Source of the DNA: JBBECF01 sp040881945
GTDB taxonomy: Bacteria > Pseudomonadota > Alphaproteobacteria > Dongiales > Dongiaceae
Direction of reading: 5' to 3'
Assembly (NCBI GenBank): GCA_040881945.1
Contig: JBBECF010000163.1
Coordinates: 12,862-76,861 of the forward strand
DNA length: 64,000 nucleotides
The notes under the pieces were generated by a model. The model had not been told where the DNA came from, searched no databases, and was given only the letters and a program-made list of their open reading frames with translations. Position numbers and translations under genes: made by a program. This document shows, piece after piece, positions 8,624-16,229 of this stretch (the stretch's first letter is position 1; every line of letters starts with the position of its first letter).

Positions 8624-8739
8624 TGTCCCGTCCGCGAAATTCGTTTCACGAATTTCGGGGTGAACGGGCCACTAAGCATTTGAATCTAGTGGCCTGCTTA
8701 TCCCAGAAATTCGAAAACGAATTCTGGGGCAGGACACTA
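8621..8739. repeat. Inverted pair of REP-like hairpin elements
   Basis: Two roughly 53-base hairpin units face each other: 8621-8674 and the reverse complement at 8687-8739, separated by 12 bases. Each unit starts TAGTGTCC and ends GGCCACTA. The left hairpin has a perfect 10-bp stem CGAAATTCGT/ACGAATTTCG with a TTC loop; the right has a CCAGAA/TTCTGG-type stem. The units differ in their inner bases but share ends and layout, as in REP doublets. The left end provides the flgH stop codon, and the element separates convergent flgH and dksA. Confidence 0.75.
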
Positions 8740-8750
8740 GGGCCGGACGG

Positions 8751-9167
8751 TCAGTCGTCGCGGTGAGTGCGCTCCATGCGCTCGTGGCGCTCCTGCGCCT
8801 CGATGCTGAGGGTCGCGATCGGCCGCGCCTCGAGCCGGCGCAGGCTGATCCGCTCGTTGGTCTCCTCGCAGAAGCCGTAGGAGCCGTCATCGAGGCGACG
8901 CAGCGCCTCGTCGATCTTGGCGATCAGCTTGCGCTCGCGGTCGCGTGTGCGCAGCTCGAGCGAGCGGTCCGTCTCCAGCGACGCGCGGTCGGCGATATCC
9001 GGTTCGGACAGGCTTTCTTCCTGCAGGTGCTGGAGCGTCTCCGTCGAGTCCTGCAACAGCTCCGTGCGCCAGGCGAGCAGCTTCTGGCGGAAGTATTCCG
9101 TCTGCATCGGATTCATGAACGGCTCGCCCTCGGTCGGACGATAGTCGGGAGGCAACAACGGCTTCAT
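8751..9167 (-). CDS. dksA: DksA/TraR-family RNA polymerase-binding regulator
   Basis: 138-residue secondary-channel regulator that works with ppGpp. It has the N-terminal globular and coiled-coil part (EYFRQKLLAWRTELL, DPD-like tip around SEPDIADRAS) and a degenerate zinc-finger region. Only the first cysteine remains (YGFCEET); the other three positions are Thr, Ser and Ala (ATLSIEAQERHE). Loss of zinc cysteines is common in alphaproteobacterial and DksA2-type proteins, so the protein is probably functional. The ATG at 9167 gives MKPLLPPDYRPTEGEP. A sigma-70-like promoter lies upstream at 9221-9248. Confidence 0.9.
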   Translation of the reverse strand: MKPLLPPDYRPTEGEPFMNPMQTEYFRQKLLAWRTELLQDSTETLQHLQEESLSEPDIADRASLETDRSLELRTRDRERKLIAKIDEALRRLDDGSYGFCEETNERISLRRLEARPIATLSIEAQERHERMERTHRDD

Positions 9168-9220
9168 GCAGTCACGCTCACATTCACCCAGTGGTCAAGG
9201 GAGCCGAAAAGCAGCCGCGG

Positions 9221-9248
9221 AGTATATGGCTTTTCCGTTCCGCTGCAA
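9221..9248 (-). promoter_or_regulatory. Sigma-70-type promoter of dksA
   Basis: On the minus strand TTGCAG (9248-9243), a 16-base spacer, then TATACT (9226-9221). The predicted start is about 45 bases before the dksA ATG. It is the best vegetative-type promoter I see among the flagellar intergenic regions. Confidence 0.6.
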
Positions 9249-9313
9249 GCCCGAGTATGCCCGACCAGGGTGAGAACATGTCATTGAAATGTAACGATAA
9301 ACGCGTGATGAGC

Positions 9314-9730
9314 TTAGGCGGACCAGGACAGTTTGGCCAGCTCCACGGCGGCGCGCAGGTCGATGTGGTCGAGCAGGTCGGCGAGGCGTGGGTCGTCGAC
9401 GTCGCCGCGATGCGCACGCAAGACTCGGGCCAGATCCTCAAGACCCGCCAGCGGAATGGCGCCGGCGAGCAGGCCGTGGCGGATATCGTCGAGCCGATCC
9501 AGCAGCTCGTTGCCGCGCCGGCGGGCAAGCCGCCGGCGCTCGGTCGGGTCCGTCACCTCCTGCAAGGCGAACACCCCGTTAAGCGCGTCGATGCGTCCGG
9601 CGGCGCCGACGCCGGCCGCGGGGGCGTCCTCGGCCAGGGCCCTGGCGAAGCCGTCGGATTTGGCCGGACCGGCGGCGCCGTTGCGGCGCACGGCCACGGG
9701 GCGCTGAGGCGCGGCGGGGTCGATTTTCAT
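9314..9730 (-). CDS. fliX: Flagellar assembly regulator FliX
   Basis: Class II regulator that in Caulobacter couples basal-body assembly to FlbD activity. It starts MKIDPAAPQRP; ATG at 9728-9730 was preferred over the in-frame ATG 33 bases upstream because FliX proteins begin with this MKI motif. The conserved C-terminal helical domain runs from about residue 45 to the end, including RRRGNELLDRLDDIRHGLLAG and LLDHIDLRAAVELAKL. The length (138 residues) is normal. It is divergent from flgI, with CtrA-like, FlbD-like and sigma-54-like sites between them. flbD is at 45221. Confidence 0.88.
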   Translation of the reverse strand: MKIDPAAPQRPVAVRRNGAAGPAKSDGFARALAEDAPAAGVGAAGRIDALNGVFALQEVTDPTERRRLARRRGNELLDRLDDIRHGLLAGAIPLAGLEDLARVLRAHRGDVDDPRLADLLDHIDLRAAVELAKLSWSA

Positions 9731-9781
9731 GCCGGTATGGGTACCGAATGGATCATGCGGCAACTATTAGGACATAGCGGG

Positions 9782-9796
9782 TAAAGAAGCGCTTAA
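9782..9796. promoter_or_regulatory. CtrA-like box between fliX and flgI
   Basis: TAAA-N7-TTAA, 7 of 8 consensus bases with the exact spacer, 52 bases before the fliX start. It probably serves fliX; the flgI side has its own sigma-54-like element. Confidence 0.45.
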
Positions 9797-9822
9797 ACGC
9801 GGCCGGCCGGATCGCACCCGGG

Positions 9823-9858
9823 CGGCAACTCCTGCCGGGCCGCCGGCAATTTTTGCCG
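9823..9858. promoter_or_regulatory. Paired palindromes, candidate FlbD sites for flgI/fliX
   Basis: CGGCAACTCCTGCCG (9823-9837) and CGGCAATTTTTGCCG (9844-9858), both full matches to CGGCA-N5-TGCCG. Their starts are 21 bases apart, which is two helical turns and therefore the same face of DNA. The promoter-like element at 9946 is 88 bases downstream. Confidence 0.65.
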
Positions 9859-9945
9859 GGTCGGCGCCGTCGGCCGGCCCCGCCCGACGCCCCCCGCGTC
9901 GACCGAAATTCACTCCGTTCAATGGCTTGTGCGATCCGACCGCGA

Positions 9946-9961
9946 TGGCACGCGGCGCGCT
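9946..9961 (+). promoter_or_regulatory. Sigma-54-like promoter of flgI operon
   Basis: TGGCACG (-24 perfect) then GC at the right distance (-12). The two Ts of the usual TTGC are G and C, so the -12 half is weak. It ends 43 bases before the flgI start. Confidence 0.5.
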
Positions 9962-10003
9962 AGATAACCCCTGGATCATCGCGACCGAACGAACAGGGGC
10001 GAC

Positions 10004-11182
10004 ATGCGTCTCACTCATCGCCGACAGCTTCCGCTTCGCTCGCCACCGCGCCGCCTCGGCGCGGCGCGGACGGCGATCCGAGCGCTGTCGGCGCTCGGCG
10101 CGGCGGCGTTGTTCCTGCTCCCGGTCGGCGCCGGCGCTACCTCGCGCATCAAGGACATCGCCGATTTCGAAGGTGTACGCGAGAACCAGCTCGTCGGCTA
10201 CGGCCTGGTGGTCGGATTGAACGGCTCCGGCGACAGCTTGAACAAAGCCGTCTTCACGCGCGAGAGCCTGATCGGCATGCTCGAGCGGATGGGCGTCAAC
10301 GCGCGCGACGCCGACCTCGACACCGATAACGTCGCGGCCGTGATGGTGACCGCCCTGCTGCCGCCCTTCGCGCGCCAGGGGACCAACATCGACGTCCAGG
10401 TCTCCGCCCTCGGCGACGCCAAGAGCCTGCTCGGCGGAACGCTGCTCGTCACGCCGATGCTGGGCGCCGACAGCGAGGTCTATGCGGTGGCCCAGGGACC
10501 CGTCGCCATCGGCGGGTTCAGCGCCGAGGGCGACGGCCAGTCCGTCACCAAGGGCGTGCCCACCGGCGGTGGCATCGCCAACGGCGGCATCATCGAGCGC
10601 GAGCTCGGCTTCGACATGGCGCAGATGCGCAGCGTCAAGATTTCGCTGCGCAACCCCGACTTCACCACCGCCCGGCGCATCGCCGACGCGATCAACCAGC
10701 ACATCGGCGAGCGCGTCGCCGAGCCGCTCGACCCCGGCACCGTGCATCTCGCCGTGCCGTCGGCCACCGGCTCGGCCACGGTGGCGTTGCTCACGGCGAT
10801 CGAACAGCTTCCGGTCGAACCGGACCAGATCGCCCGCGTCGTCATCGACGAGGAATCCGGCATCATCGTGATGGGCGAGAGCGTGCGCATCAGCACGGTC
10901 GCCATCGCCCAGGGCAACCTGACCATCCGCATCACCGAATCGCCGCAGGTGTCGCAACCCAACCCCCTGTCCAACACCGGCACGACGACGACGGTGCCGC
11001 GCACCGACATCCAGGTGGACGAGGGGTCGAAGAACAAGCTGGCGGTCCTGCCCTCGGGCGTCAGCCTGCAGGAGCTCGTCAACAGCCTGAACACCATGGG
11101 CGTCGGTCCGCGCGACATGATCGCCATACTGCAGGCGATCAAGTCGGCCGGCGCGCTGCAAGCCGACATCGAGGTGAGGTGA
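10004..11182 (+). CDS. flgI: Flagellar P-ring protein FlgI
   Basis: 392-residue periplasmic ring subunit. A long Arg-rich signal peptide (cleavage expected near residue 46, after VGAGA) leads into the mature SRIKDIADFEGVRENQLVGY. That segment, with GLNGTGD-type GLNGSGDS, is diagnostic of FlgI. The C-terminal LQELVNSLNTMGVGPRDMIAILQ is strongly conserved. Near-full length for the family. Its TGA overlaps the ATG of flgJ by one base, so translation is coupled. Confidence 0.96.
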   Translation: MRLTHRRQLPLRSPPRRLGAARTAIRALSALGAAALFLLPVGAGATSRIKDIADFEGVRENQLVGYGLVVGLNGSGDSLNKAVFTRESLIGMLERMGVNARDADLDTDNVAAVMVTALLPPFARQGTNIDVQVSALGDAKSLLGGTLLVTPMLGADSEVYAVAQGPVAIGGFSAEGDGQSVTKGVPTGGGIANGGIIERELGFDMAQMRSVKISLRNPDFTTARRIADAINQHIGERVAEPLDPGTVHLAVPSATGSATVALLTAIEQLPVEPDQIARVVIDEESGIIVMGESVRISTVAIAQGNLTIRITESPQVSQPNPLSNTGTTTTVPRTDIQVDEGSKNKLAVLPSGVSLQELVNSLNTMGVGPRDMIAILQAIKSAGALQADIEVR

Positions 11183-11493
11183 TGGAGCTTTCGTTGCCGA
11201 TCCTCGATTCGGGACTGGCGCTCGCCGCCACCGGCGTGCCGCGCCTGCCGCACACCGCCGACCCGGTGGAGGCGCGCCGGGCGGCGCAGGACTTCGAGGC
11301 TTTTTTCGTGGCGCAGGTCATGGAGCAGATGTTCGCCGGAGTCGAGCCGGACGCGCTGTTCGGCGGCGGCGCCGGCGAACCGGCTTTCCGCTCCCTGCTG
11401 TTCCAGGAATACGGCAAGGCAGTGGCGGGCGCCGGCGGCTTCGGCCTCGCCGACGCCGTGCAACGCGAAATTCTCCGCCTTCAGGAGGCTTGA
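11182..11493 (+). CDS. flgJ: Rod-binding protein FlgJ, N-terminal domain only
   Basis: 103 residues covering only the rod-binding domain: AAQDFEAFFVAQVMEQMF followed by a helix ending GGFGLADAVQREILRL. The muramidase domain of enteric FlgJ is absent, as in most alphaproteobacteria, where a separate lytic enzyme is used. ATG at 11182 overlaps the flgI stop (TGATG); a GTG three bases earlier is the alternative. It is followed six bases later by the flgN-like gene. Confidence 0.88.
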   Translation: MELSLPILDSGLALAATGVPRLPHTADPVEARRAAQDFEAFFVAQVMEQMFAGVEPDALFGGGAGEPAFRSLLFQEYGKAVAGAGGFGLADAVQREILRLQEA

Positions 11494-11499
11494 ACGGTC

Positions 11500-11934
11500 A
11501 TGATTGCATCCGGAGCGGTCGGCGACCTGCTGGCCATCACCGCGCGGCTGATCGCCTGCATCGAACGCGAGATCGCCCTGCTGCGCGCCATGCGCCCGCA
11601 CGAGATGCAGGCGCTGCAGATCGACAAGGCGGGCCTCGCCGACGCCTATGAGGCGCATCTGCGGGTGATGCGCCAAGGCGACGGCCCCGAGGCCGCGATC
11701 AGCGAACAACTGCGCCACGAGCTCACCGAGGCCACGGAACGGTTGCAGACGGTGCTCGCCGAAAACGCCCGAGCGCTGCGCGCGGTCAAGGAGGTGAACG
11801 AGCGCGTGCTGAAGGCCATCGTCGAGGCCGCCGACGAGGAACGCGGCCGACCGGTCGGCTATACCGGCAGCGGCGCGGCGCCCGGCGGGCGTGCCGCGGC
11901 CGCGGTGTCGCTGGCCGTCAACCAGCGATATTAG
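11500..11934 (+). CDS. FlgN-like flagellar export chaperone
   Basis: 144-residue helical protein with heptad-rich segments (residues 5-40 and 70-115, LRHELTEATERLQTVLAENARALRAV) and a Gly/Ala tail ending AVNQRY. Size, helicity and position directly before flgK and flgL fit FlgN, the chaperone for these hook-associated proteins. Sequence resemblance to classical FlgN is weak, so the name is by context as much as by similarity. Confidence 0.65.
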   Translation: MIASGAVGDLLAITARLIACIEREIALLRAMRPHEMQALQIDKAGLADAYEAHLRVMRQGDGPEAAISEQLRHELTEATERLQTVLAENARALRAVKEVNERVLKAIVEAADEERGRPVGYTGSGAAPGGRAAAAVSLAVNQRY

Positions 11935-11971
11935 CGGCAATCGCGCGCAATAGCCCCGGACGGACCAGACC

Positions 11972-13732
11972 ATGAGCCTTACCATCGCCCTGCACAACGC
12001 GTTGACCGGACTGCAAACGAATCAGGCCGCGTTGCAGGTGACGTCGAACAACATCGCCAACGCGAATACCGCGGGCTACACCCGAAAGATCGTCGATCAG
12101 CAGCATGTCGTGCTGGATGGCCAGGGCGCCGGCGTCGATCTGACCGCCATCCGCCGCCACGTCGACGAATTCCTGGTCACGGAGCTGCGCGCCTCGACCT
12201 CCAGCCTGGCCGGCATGCAGGTCCAGGACAGTATCCTTCAGCGTGTCCAGAACATGTTCGGGTCGCCATCGTCCGACACCTCGATCGGTGCCGCCATCAG
12301 CCGTTTCGCGACGGACCTCGCGGCGCTCGCCGCCAGTCCGGAGACCGCGTCGCTGCGCCTCACCGTCGTCGCCGCGGGCGAGGCGTTGGCGCAACAGCTC
12401 AACGCCATGTCGCTGGAGGTCCAGCAACTCCGCTTCGAAGCGGACCAGAAGATCGCCACCGCAGCCGCGATCGTCAACGACCAGCTTTCGGCGATCGACG
12501 AGCTGAACGGGCAGATCTCCCGCGGCAAGGCGAACAACCAGCCGACCGCCGACCTCGAGGACCAGCGCGACATCGCCCTGGGCAAGCTCGCCGAACAGAT
12601 CGACATTCGCACCTTCACCCGCGACAACGGCGAGGTGGTGGTGTTCACGGGCAGCGGCCGCGTCCTCCTCGATCAAACATTCCAGCCGCTCAGCCACGCG
12701 CCCGTCTCGTCGATGACGGCCGGCTTCGCCTATCCGGGCGTCGTCACGGGGATCATGTCCGGCGGCGTCGACATCACCGGCGATCTTTTGTCCGGGCGCA
12801 TCGGTGCGCTGGTCGATCTGCGCGACGACACGTTGCCAGAACTGACGGCGGAGATCAGCCGCCTCGCCCAGACCCTGCGCGACGAGGTGAACCGCGTCCA
12901 CAACGAGGGCAGCGGCCGGCCGGCGCCGACGACGCTGACCGGCAGCCGGGCGCAAACCGGCACCGCCACGTTGCTGGCCGGGACGGTGCGGATCACGCTC
13001 GTCAACGCCGATGGCACGCAGGCCTTCACCGGCGTCGTCGCCGCGCCGGGCACCCTCGACGCCGCCGGCTTCGCCACCCAAATCAACACGGTCCTGGCCG
13101 GCTTCGGCGTCGGCGCCTCGGCCAACGCCGTCGGCGGCGTCGTCACGATCAACGGCGGCGGCACCTACGGAGTGGTCTTGAGCGGCGGCACGATCACGCC
13201 GGGCGGCGGCGCGCCGGTCACGAACCTGTCGGATTTCCTGCACCTCAACGACTTCTTCGTGGGCGACGACCCGGCCGGCGCCGACCACGCCGCGGTGATC
13301 GCCGTGCGCAGCGACATCGTCAGCAGCCCGCACCGCGTCTCGCGCGGGCAATTGCGCCTGGACCCCGTCACCGGCACCTACTACCTGAGCGCCGGCGACA
13401 ACACCGTGATCCAGAGTCTGGCCACCAAGTTCAACGAGCAGCTGGTGTTTGCCGCCGCCGGCAAGCTGCCGCAGACCGGCGCGACGCTGGCCGACTACGG
13501 CGCCACGATCCTGGCGCTGGTCTCGTCGGACTATGCCACGCTCAGCGACCAGATGGCCCGCAAGCAGGCGCTGTTCGACGAGCTGGACTTTCGATCGCGC
13601 TCGATCAGCGGCGTCAACATGGACGAAGAGCTGGCCAACATGGTGGTCCTGCAGAACGCCTACGCGGCCTCGGCGCGCATCATCACCACGGCCGCCGAGA
13701 TGTTCGACGTGCTCACCGCCATGGGTCGATAG
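11972..13732 (+). CDS. flgK: Hook-filament junction protein FlgK (HAP1)
   Basis: 586 residues, the first hook-associated protein at the hook-filament junction. The N-terminal axial motif NNIANANTAGYTRKIVDQQ and the C-terminal SGVNMDEELANMVVLQNAYAASARII are diagnostic. The middle has a coiled-coil stretch and a variable domain (about 310-430) rich in Gly and Thr. Exported without a cleaved signal. Start ATG at 11972; flgL follows after nine bases. Confidence 0.95.
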   Translation: MSLTIALHNALTGLQTNQAALQVTSNNIANANTAGYTRKIVDQQHVVLDGQGAGVDLTAIRRHVDEFLVTELRASTSSLAGMQVQDSILQRVQNMFGSPSSDTSIGAAISRFATDLAALAASPETASLRLTVVAAGEALAQQLNAMSLEVQQLRFEADQKIATAAAIVNDQLSAIDELNGQISRGKANNQPTADLEDQRDIALGKLAEQIDIRTFTRDNGEVVVFTGSGRVLLDQTFQPLSHAPVSSMTAGFAYPGVVTGIMSGGVDITGDLLSGRIGALVDLRDDTLPELTAEISRLAQTLRDEVNRVHNEGSGRPAPTTLTGSRAQTGTATLLAGTVRITLVNADGTQAFTGVVAAPGTLDAAGFATQINTVLAGFGVGASANAVGGVVTINGGGTYGVVLSGGTITPGGGAPVTNLSDFLHLNDFFVGDDPAGADHAAVIAVRSDIVSSPHRVSRGQLRLDPVTGTYYLSAGDNTVIQSLATKFNEQLVFAAAGKLPQTGATLADYGATILALVSSDYATLSDQMARKQALFDELDFRSRSISGVNMDEELANMVVLQNAYAASARIITTAAEMFDVLTAMGR

Positions 13733-13741
13733 GAGTCCTCG

Positions 13742-14707
13742 ATGATCCGAATCGGCACTTTCGCGCACCAGCAGTTGACGCTCGCCCACGCGCTCAACAG
13801 CCAGCGGCAGATGCTCGACCTGCAGATCCAGGTCTCGAGCGGCAAGGTCGCACGCGACTACGCCGGCATCGCCGCCGACGCGCAGCGCCTGGTAAGCCTG
13901 GAGACGGCCCACCTCCGCGCTGGGCAGTACGTCGAGAACAACTCCCTCGTCACGCGGCGGTTGGAGACGATGGAGACCAGCATCTCCCAGGTCTACGACA
14001 CCGCCTCCCGATTCCGCACGCTGCTGGTCAACGCCCTCAACACCGACAACGCGGTGGATCTGTCGATCGCGAACGAGGCCGGCAACTTCAAGAAGGAGGT
14101 GGCCAACTTGCTGAACATCGAAGTCGAAGGGCGCTACCTGTTCGCCGGGTCGCGCACGGAAGTGAAGCCGGTCGATCTCAACGGCTGGACGCCGCCGGCA
14201 ATGCCGCTGACCCCGCCGCTGACCCCGTACGCCAGCCAATACTACAAGGGCGATGGCGTGATCCTGGCCGCCGAGGCCGATACGGCCTTGTCCGTGGACT
14301 ACGGGATGACCGCCAGCGAGAACGCGTTCGAATACGTGCTGCGCGCCATGCACTACGTGGAACTGACCGGCACCGCGCCGGACCGCGCCACCCTGGAGAC
14401 GGCGCTGGCGCTGCTCAACACGGCGCTCGGGACCGAATCGCCGAACGCCGCGCTTGGCGCCGACCCGATCGCGCGCGATCTCGCCGACCTGAGGACAGCC
14501 ATCGGCACGTCGCGGCGCTCCCTCGATTCGGCCACCCAGCGCCTGGGGGAATTCACCCTCTACACCGAACAGAACATCGGCGACATCGAGAACGTCGATG
14601 TCGCCGAGGCGATCACGCAGCTCACCGCCCAGCAGACACAACTCGAAGCCGCCTTCATGACCATCTCGCGGCTGAGCCAACTCAGCCTCCTGCAGTTCCT
14701 GCGGTAA
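13742..14707 (+). CDS. flgL: Hook-filament junction protein FlgL (HAP3)
   Basis: 321-residue flagellin-related junction protein. The N-terminal flagellin-like segment has the family Q-rich helix and VSSGKVARDYAGIAADAQRL. FlgL-specific YLFAGSRTEVKPVDL is at about residues 137-151. The C-terminal D0 helix ends LSQLSLLQFLR. The start ATG follows GGAGTCCTCG. It is slightly longer than average because of a middle insertion around WTPPAMPLTPPLTPY. Confidence 0.9.
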   Translation: MIRIGTFAHQQLTLAHALNSQRQMLDLQIQVSSGKVARDYAGIAADAQRLVSLETAHLRAGQYVENNSLVTRRLETMETSISQVYDTASRFRTLLVNALNTDNAVDLSIANEAGNFKKEVANLLNIEVEGRYLFAGSRTEVKPVDLNGWTPPAMPLTPPLTPYASQYYKGDGVILAAEADTALSVDYGMTASENAFEYVLRAMHYVELTGTAPDRATLETALALLNTALGTESPNAALGADPIARDLADLRTAIGTSRRSLDSATQRLGEFTLYTEQNIGDIENVDVAEAITQLTAQQTQLEAAFMTISRLSQLSLLQFLR

Positions 14708-14736
14708 GCGGGCGCCCTGCCCGAACGACGCCAGCC

Positions 14737-15252
14737 ATGGAAAGGATGACCGCCATGTCCCTCCCGCAGCCCCAGATGCCCGGCCTTGCCGCGCCGCCCG
14801 CCGTCGCCGGCGGCGCGCATGCCGAGACGATCGTCGTGGAGACCCGGTTCGGCCCGGTGACGATAAGCCGCAACGCGGTCATCGAAATGCCGCAGGGGCC
14901 GCTGGGCTTCGCTCAGCACCGCAGCTTCGCCCTTACCGCCCTGCCCAACCCGCGGCTGAACCAGTTCAAGCTGTTGCAGAGCCTGAGCGACGCGGCGGTT
15001 TCGTTCGTCGTCGCGCCGAGCGGGCGGGACGGCGGCCTGATCGCCGCCGCCGACATCGACGAGGCCTGCGCCGCCGGCGGCATGACGTCGGCCGACCCGC
15101 TCGTGCTGCTCATCGTCACCGTCCGTTCGGGCGAGGCCGGCATCGCCATGTCGGTCAACCTGCGCGCCCCGGTGATCGTCGATCCGGAGCGCCGGGTCGG
15201 CCGGCAGATGGTGCTGAACAACCCCGGCTATTCGGTCCGGCACCCGATCTGA
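14737..15252 (+). CDS. fliW: Flagellar assembly factor FliW
   Basis: 171-residue flagellin-binding protein. In other bacteria it sequesters CsrA and so couples flagellin translation to export. The domain starts at about residue 28 with ETIVVETRFGPVTI and continues through LGFAQHRSFAL and the closing VNLRAPVIVDPERRVGRQMVL. The first 25 residues are a Pro/Ala leader; ATG at 14755 is an alternative start. No csrA gene is present in this window, so its partner is elsewhere or absent. Last gene of the flgI operon. Confidence 0.88.
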   Translation: MERMTAMSLPQPQMPGLAAPPAVAGGAHAETIVVETRFGPVTISRNAVIEMPQGPLGFAQHRSFALTALPNPRLNQFKLLQSLSDAAVSFVVAPSGRDGGLIAAADIDEACAAGGMTSADPLVLLIVTVRSGEAGIAMSVNLRAPVIVDPERRVGRQMVLNNPGYSVRHPI

Positions 15253-15305
15253 CGCGGGCGGCGCCGCCCGGCCGCGGTCAGGCGGGCCGTGGTTCACGAA
15301 CGTCG

Positions 15306-15320
15306 TTAAAGGCTTCTTAA
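15306..15320 (+). promoter_or_regulatory. Perfect CtrA box directly before the glycan operon
   Basis: TTAAAGGCTTCTTAA: TTAA-N7-TTAA with the exact spacer. It lies only 15 bases before the rfbF ATG at 15336, with the GGAGG ribosome site in between. A site this close to the start could either overlap a leader-poor promoter or act as a repressor site. The spacer GGCTT also appears in the CtrA-like boxes at 29200 and 40364. Confidence 0.6.
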
Positions 15321-15335
15321 GCGGCGGAGGCAAAC

Positions 15336-16229
15336 ATGCAGCGGACGCCACCGACCAGGACGAGCGCCACGATGCCGGGAGACGACACAGACCGCCGCCG
15401 TGCGACAGACCGGCAGGTCGTGCGCCTGCACGAGATGACCGCGGTCATCCTGTGCGGCGGCATGGGCACGCGGCTGCGCGAGGAGACCGAGTTCAAGCCG
15501 AAGCCGATGGTCGAGATCGGCGGGCGGCCGATCGTCTGGCACATCATGAAGCACTACCACTGGTTCGGTGTGCGCAACTTCGTGCTTTGCCTCGGCTATC
15601 GCGGCGACGCGATCCGCGATTACTTCCTTAACTACCAGGTGCGCAACCGGGATTTCGCCGTCGACCTCAGGACCGGCGGCGTCGAGACGCTGTCGAACGG
15701 GGCCGGCGAGGATTGGCGGGTCGTGCTGGCCGAGACCGGCGCCGAAACGCTCACCGGATCGCGCATCGCGCGCGCGCTGCACTATATCAGCGGCAACGCC
15801 TTCTTCGCCACCTACGGCGACGGCGTGTCCGACGTCGATTTGGCGGCTCTGCTCGCCCACCACCGGCGCGGCGGCCGGACTGCCACCGTCACCGCCGTGC
15901 ACCCCTCGTCGCGCTACGGCGAGCTGGCGATCGGCGACGGACTGGTCAAGTCGTTCCGCGAGAAGCCGCAGGTCGCCGAGGGCTGGATCAACGGCGGCTT
16001 CATGGTGTTCGAACGCTCTGCCTTCGACGGCATCGGCCCGACCGACAATTTGCCGCTGGAAGCGGGCGTGCTGGAACGGCTGGCGACCGAAGGCGAGCTC
16101 GGCGTCTATCAGCACGACGGCTTCTGGCAGTCGATGGACACCTATCGCGAGATGTGCCTGCTGAACGAGCTATGGGCGGGCGGCGAGGCCCCTTGGCGGA
16201 TCTGGGACGAATGCCGGCTGTCGGCATAG
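15336..16229 (+). CDS. rfbF: Glucose-1-phosphate cytidylyltransferase
   Basis: Makes CDP-glucose from glucose-1-phosphate and CTP, the first step of CDP-deoxysugar synthesis. The nucleotidyltransferase core begins MTAVILCGGMGTRLREETEF at residue 34, with KPKPMVEIGGRPI. The family features YGDGVSDVD and NGGFMVFERSAFD follow, then QHDGFWQSMDT. I used ATG at 15336 because GGAGG lies just upstream; ATG at 15435, the family-typical start, is the alternative and would remove 33 unconserved residues. It overlaps rfbG by 19 bases. First gene of a tightly packed operon. Confidence 0.93.
   Translation: MQRTPPTRTSATMPGDDTDRRRATDRQVVRLHEMTAVILCGGMGTRLREETEFKPKPMVEIGGRPIVWHIMKHYHWFGVRNFVLCLGYRGDAIRDYFLNYQVRNRDFAVDLRTGGVETLSNGAGEDWRVVLAETGAETLTGSRIARALHYISGNAFFATYGDGVSDVDLAALLAHHRRGGRTATVTAVHPSSRYGELAIGDGLVKSFREKPQVAEGWINGGFMVFERSAFDGIGPTDNLPLEAGVLERLATEGELGVYQHDGFWQSMDTYREMCLLNELWAGGEAPWRIWDECRLSA

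Noticed and set aside
9185..9313. Short plus-strand frame between dksA and fliX
   Set aside because: It crosses the dksA promoter and has no similarity or ribosome site.
11918..14680. 920-codon minus-strand frame opposite flgK and flgL
   Set aside because: Shadow frame of two clear axial protein genes.
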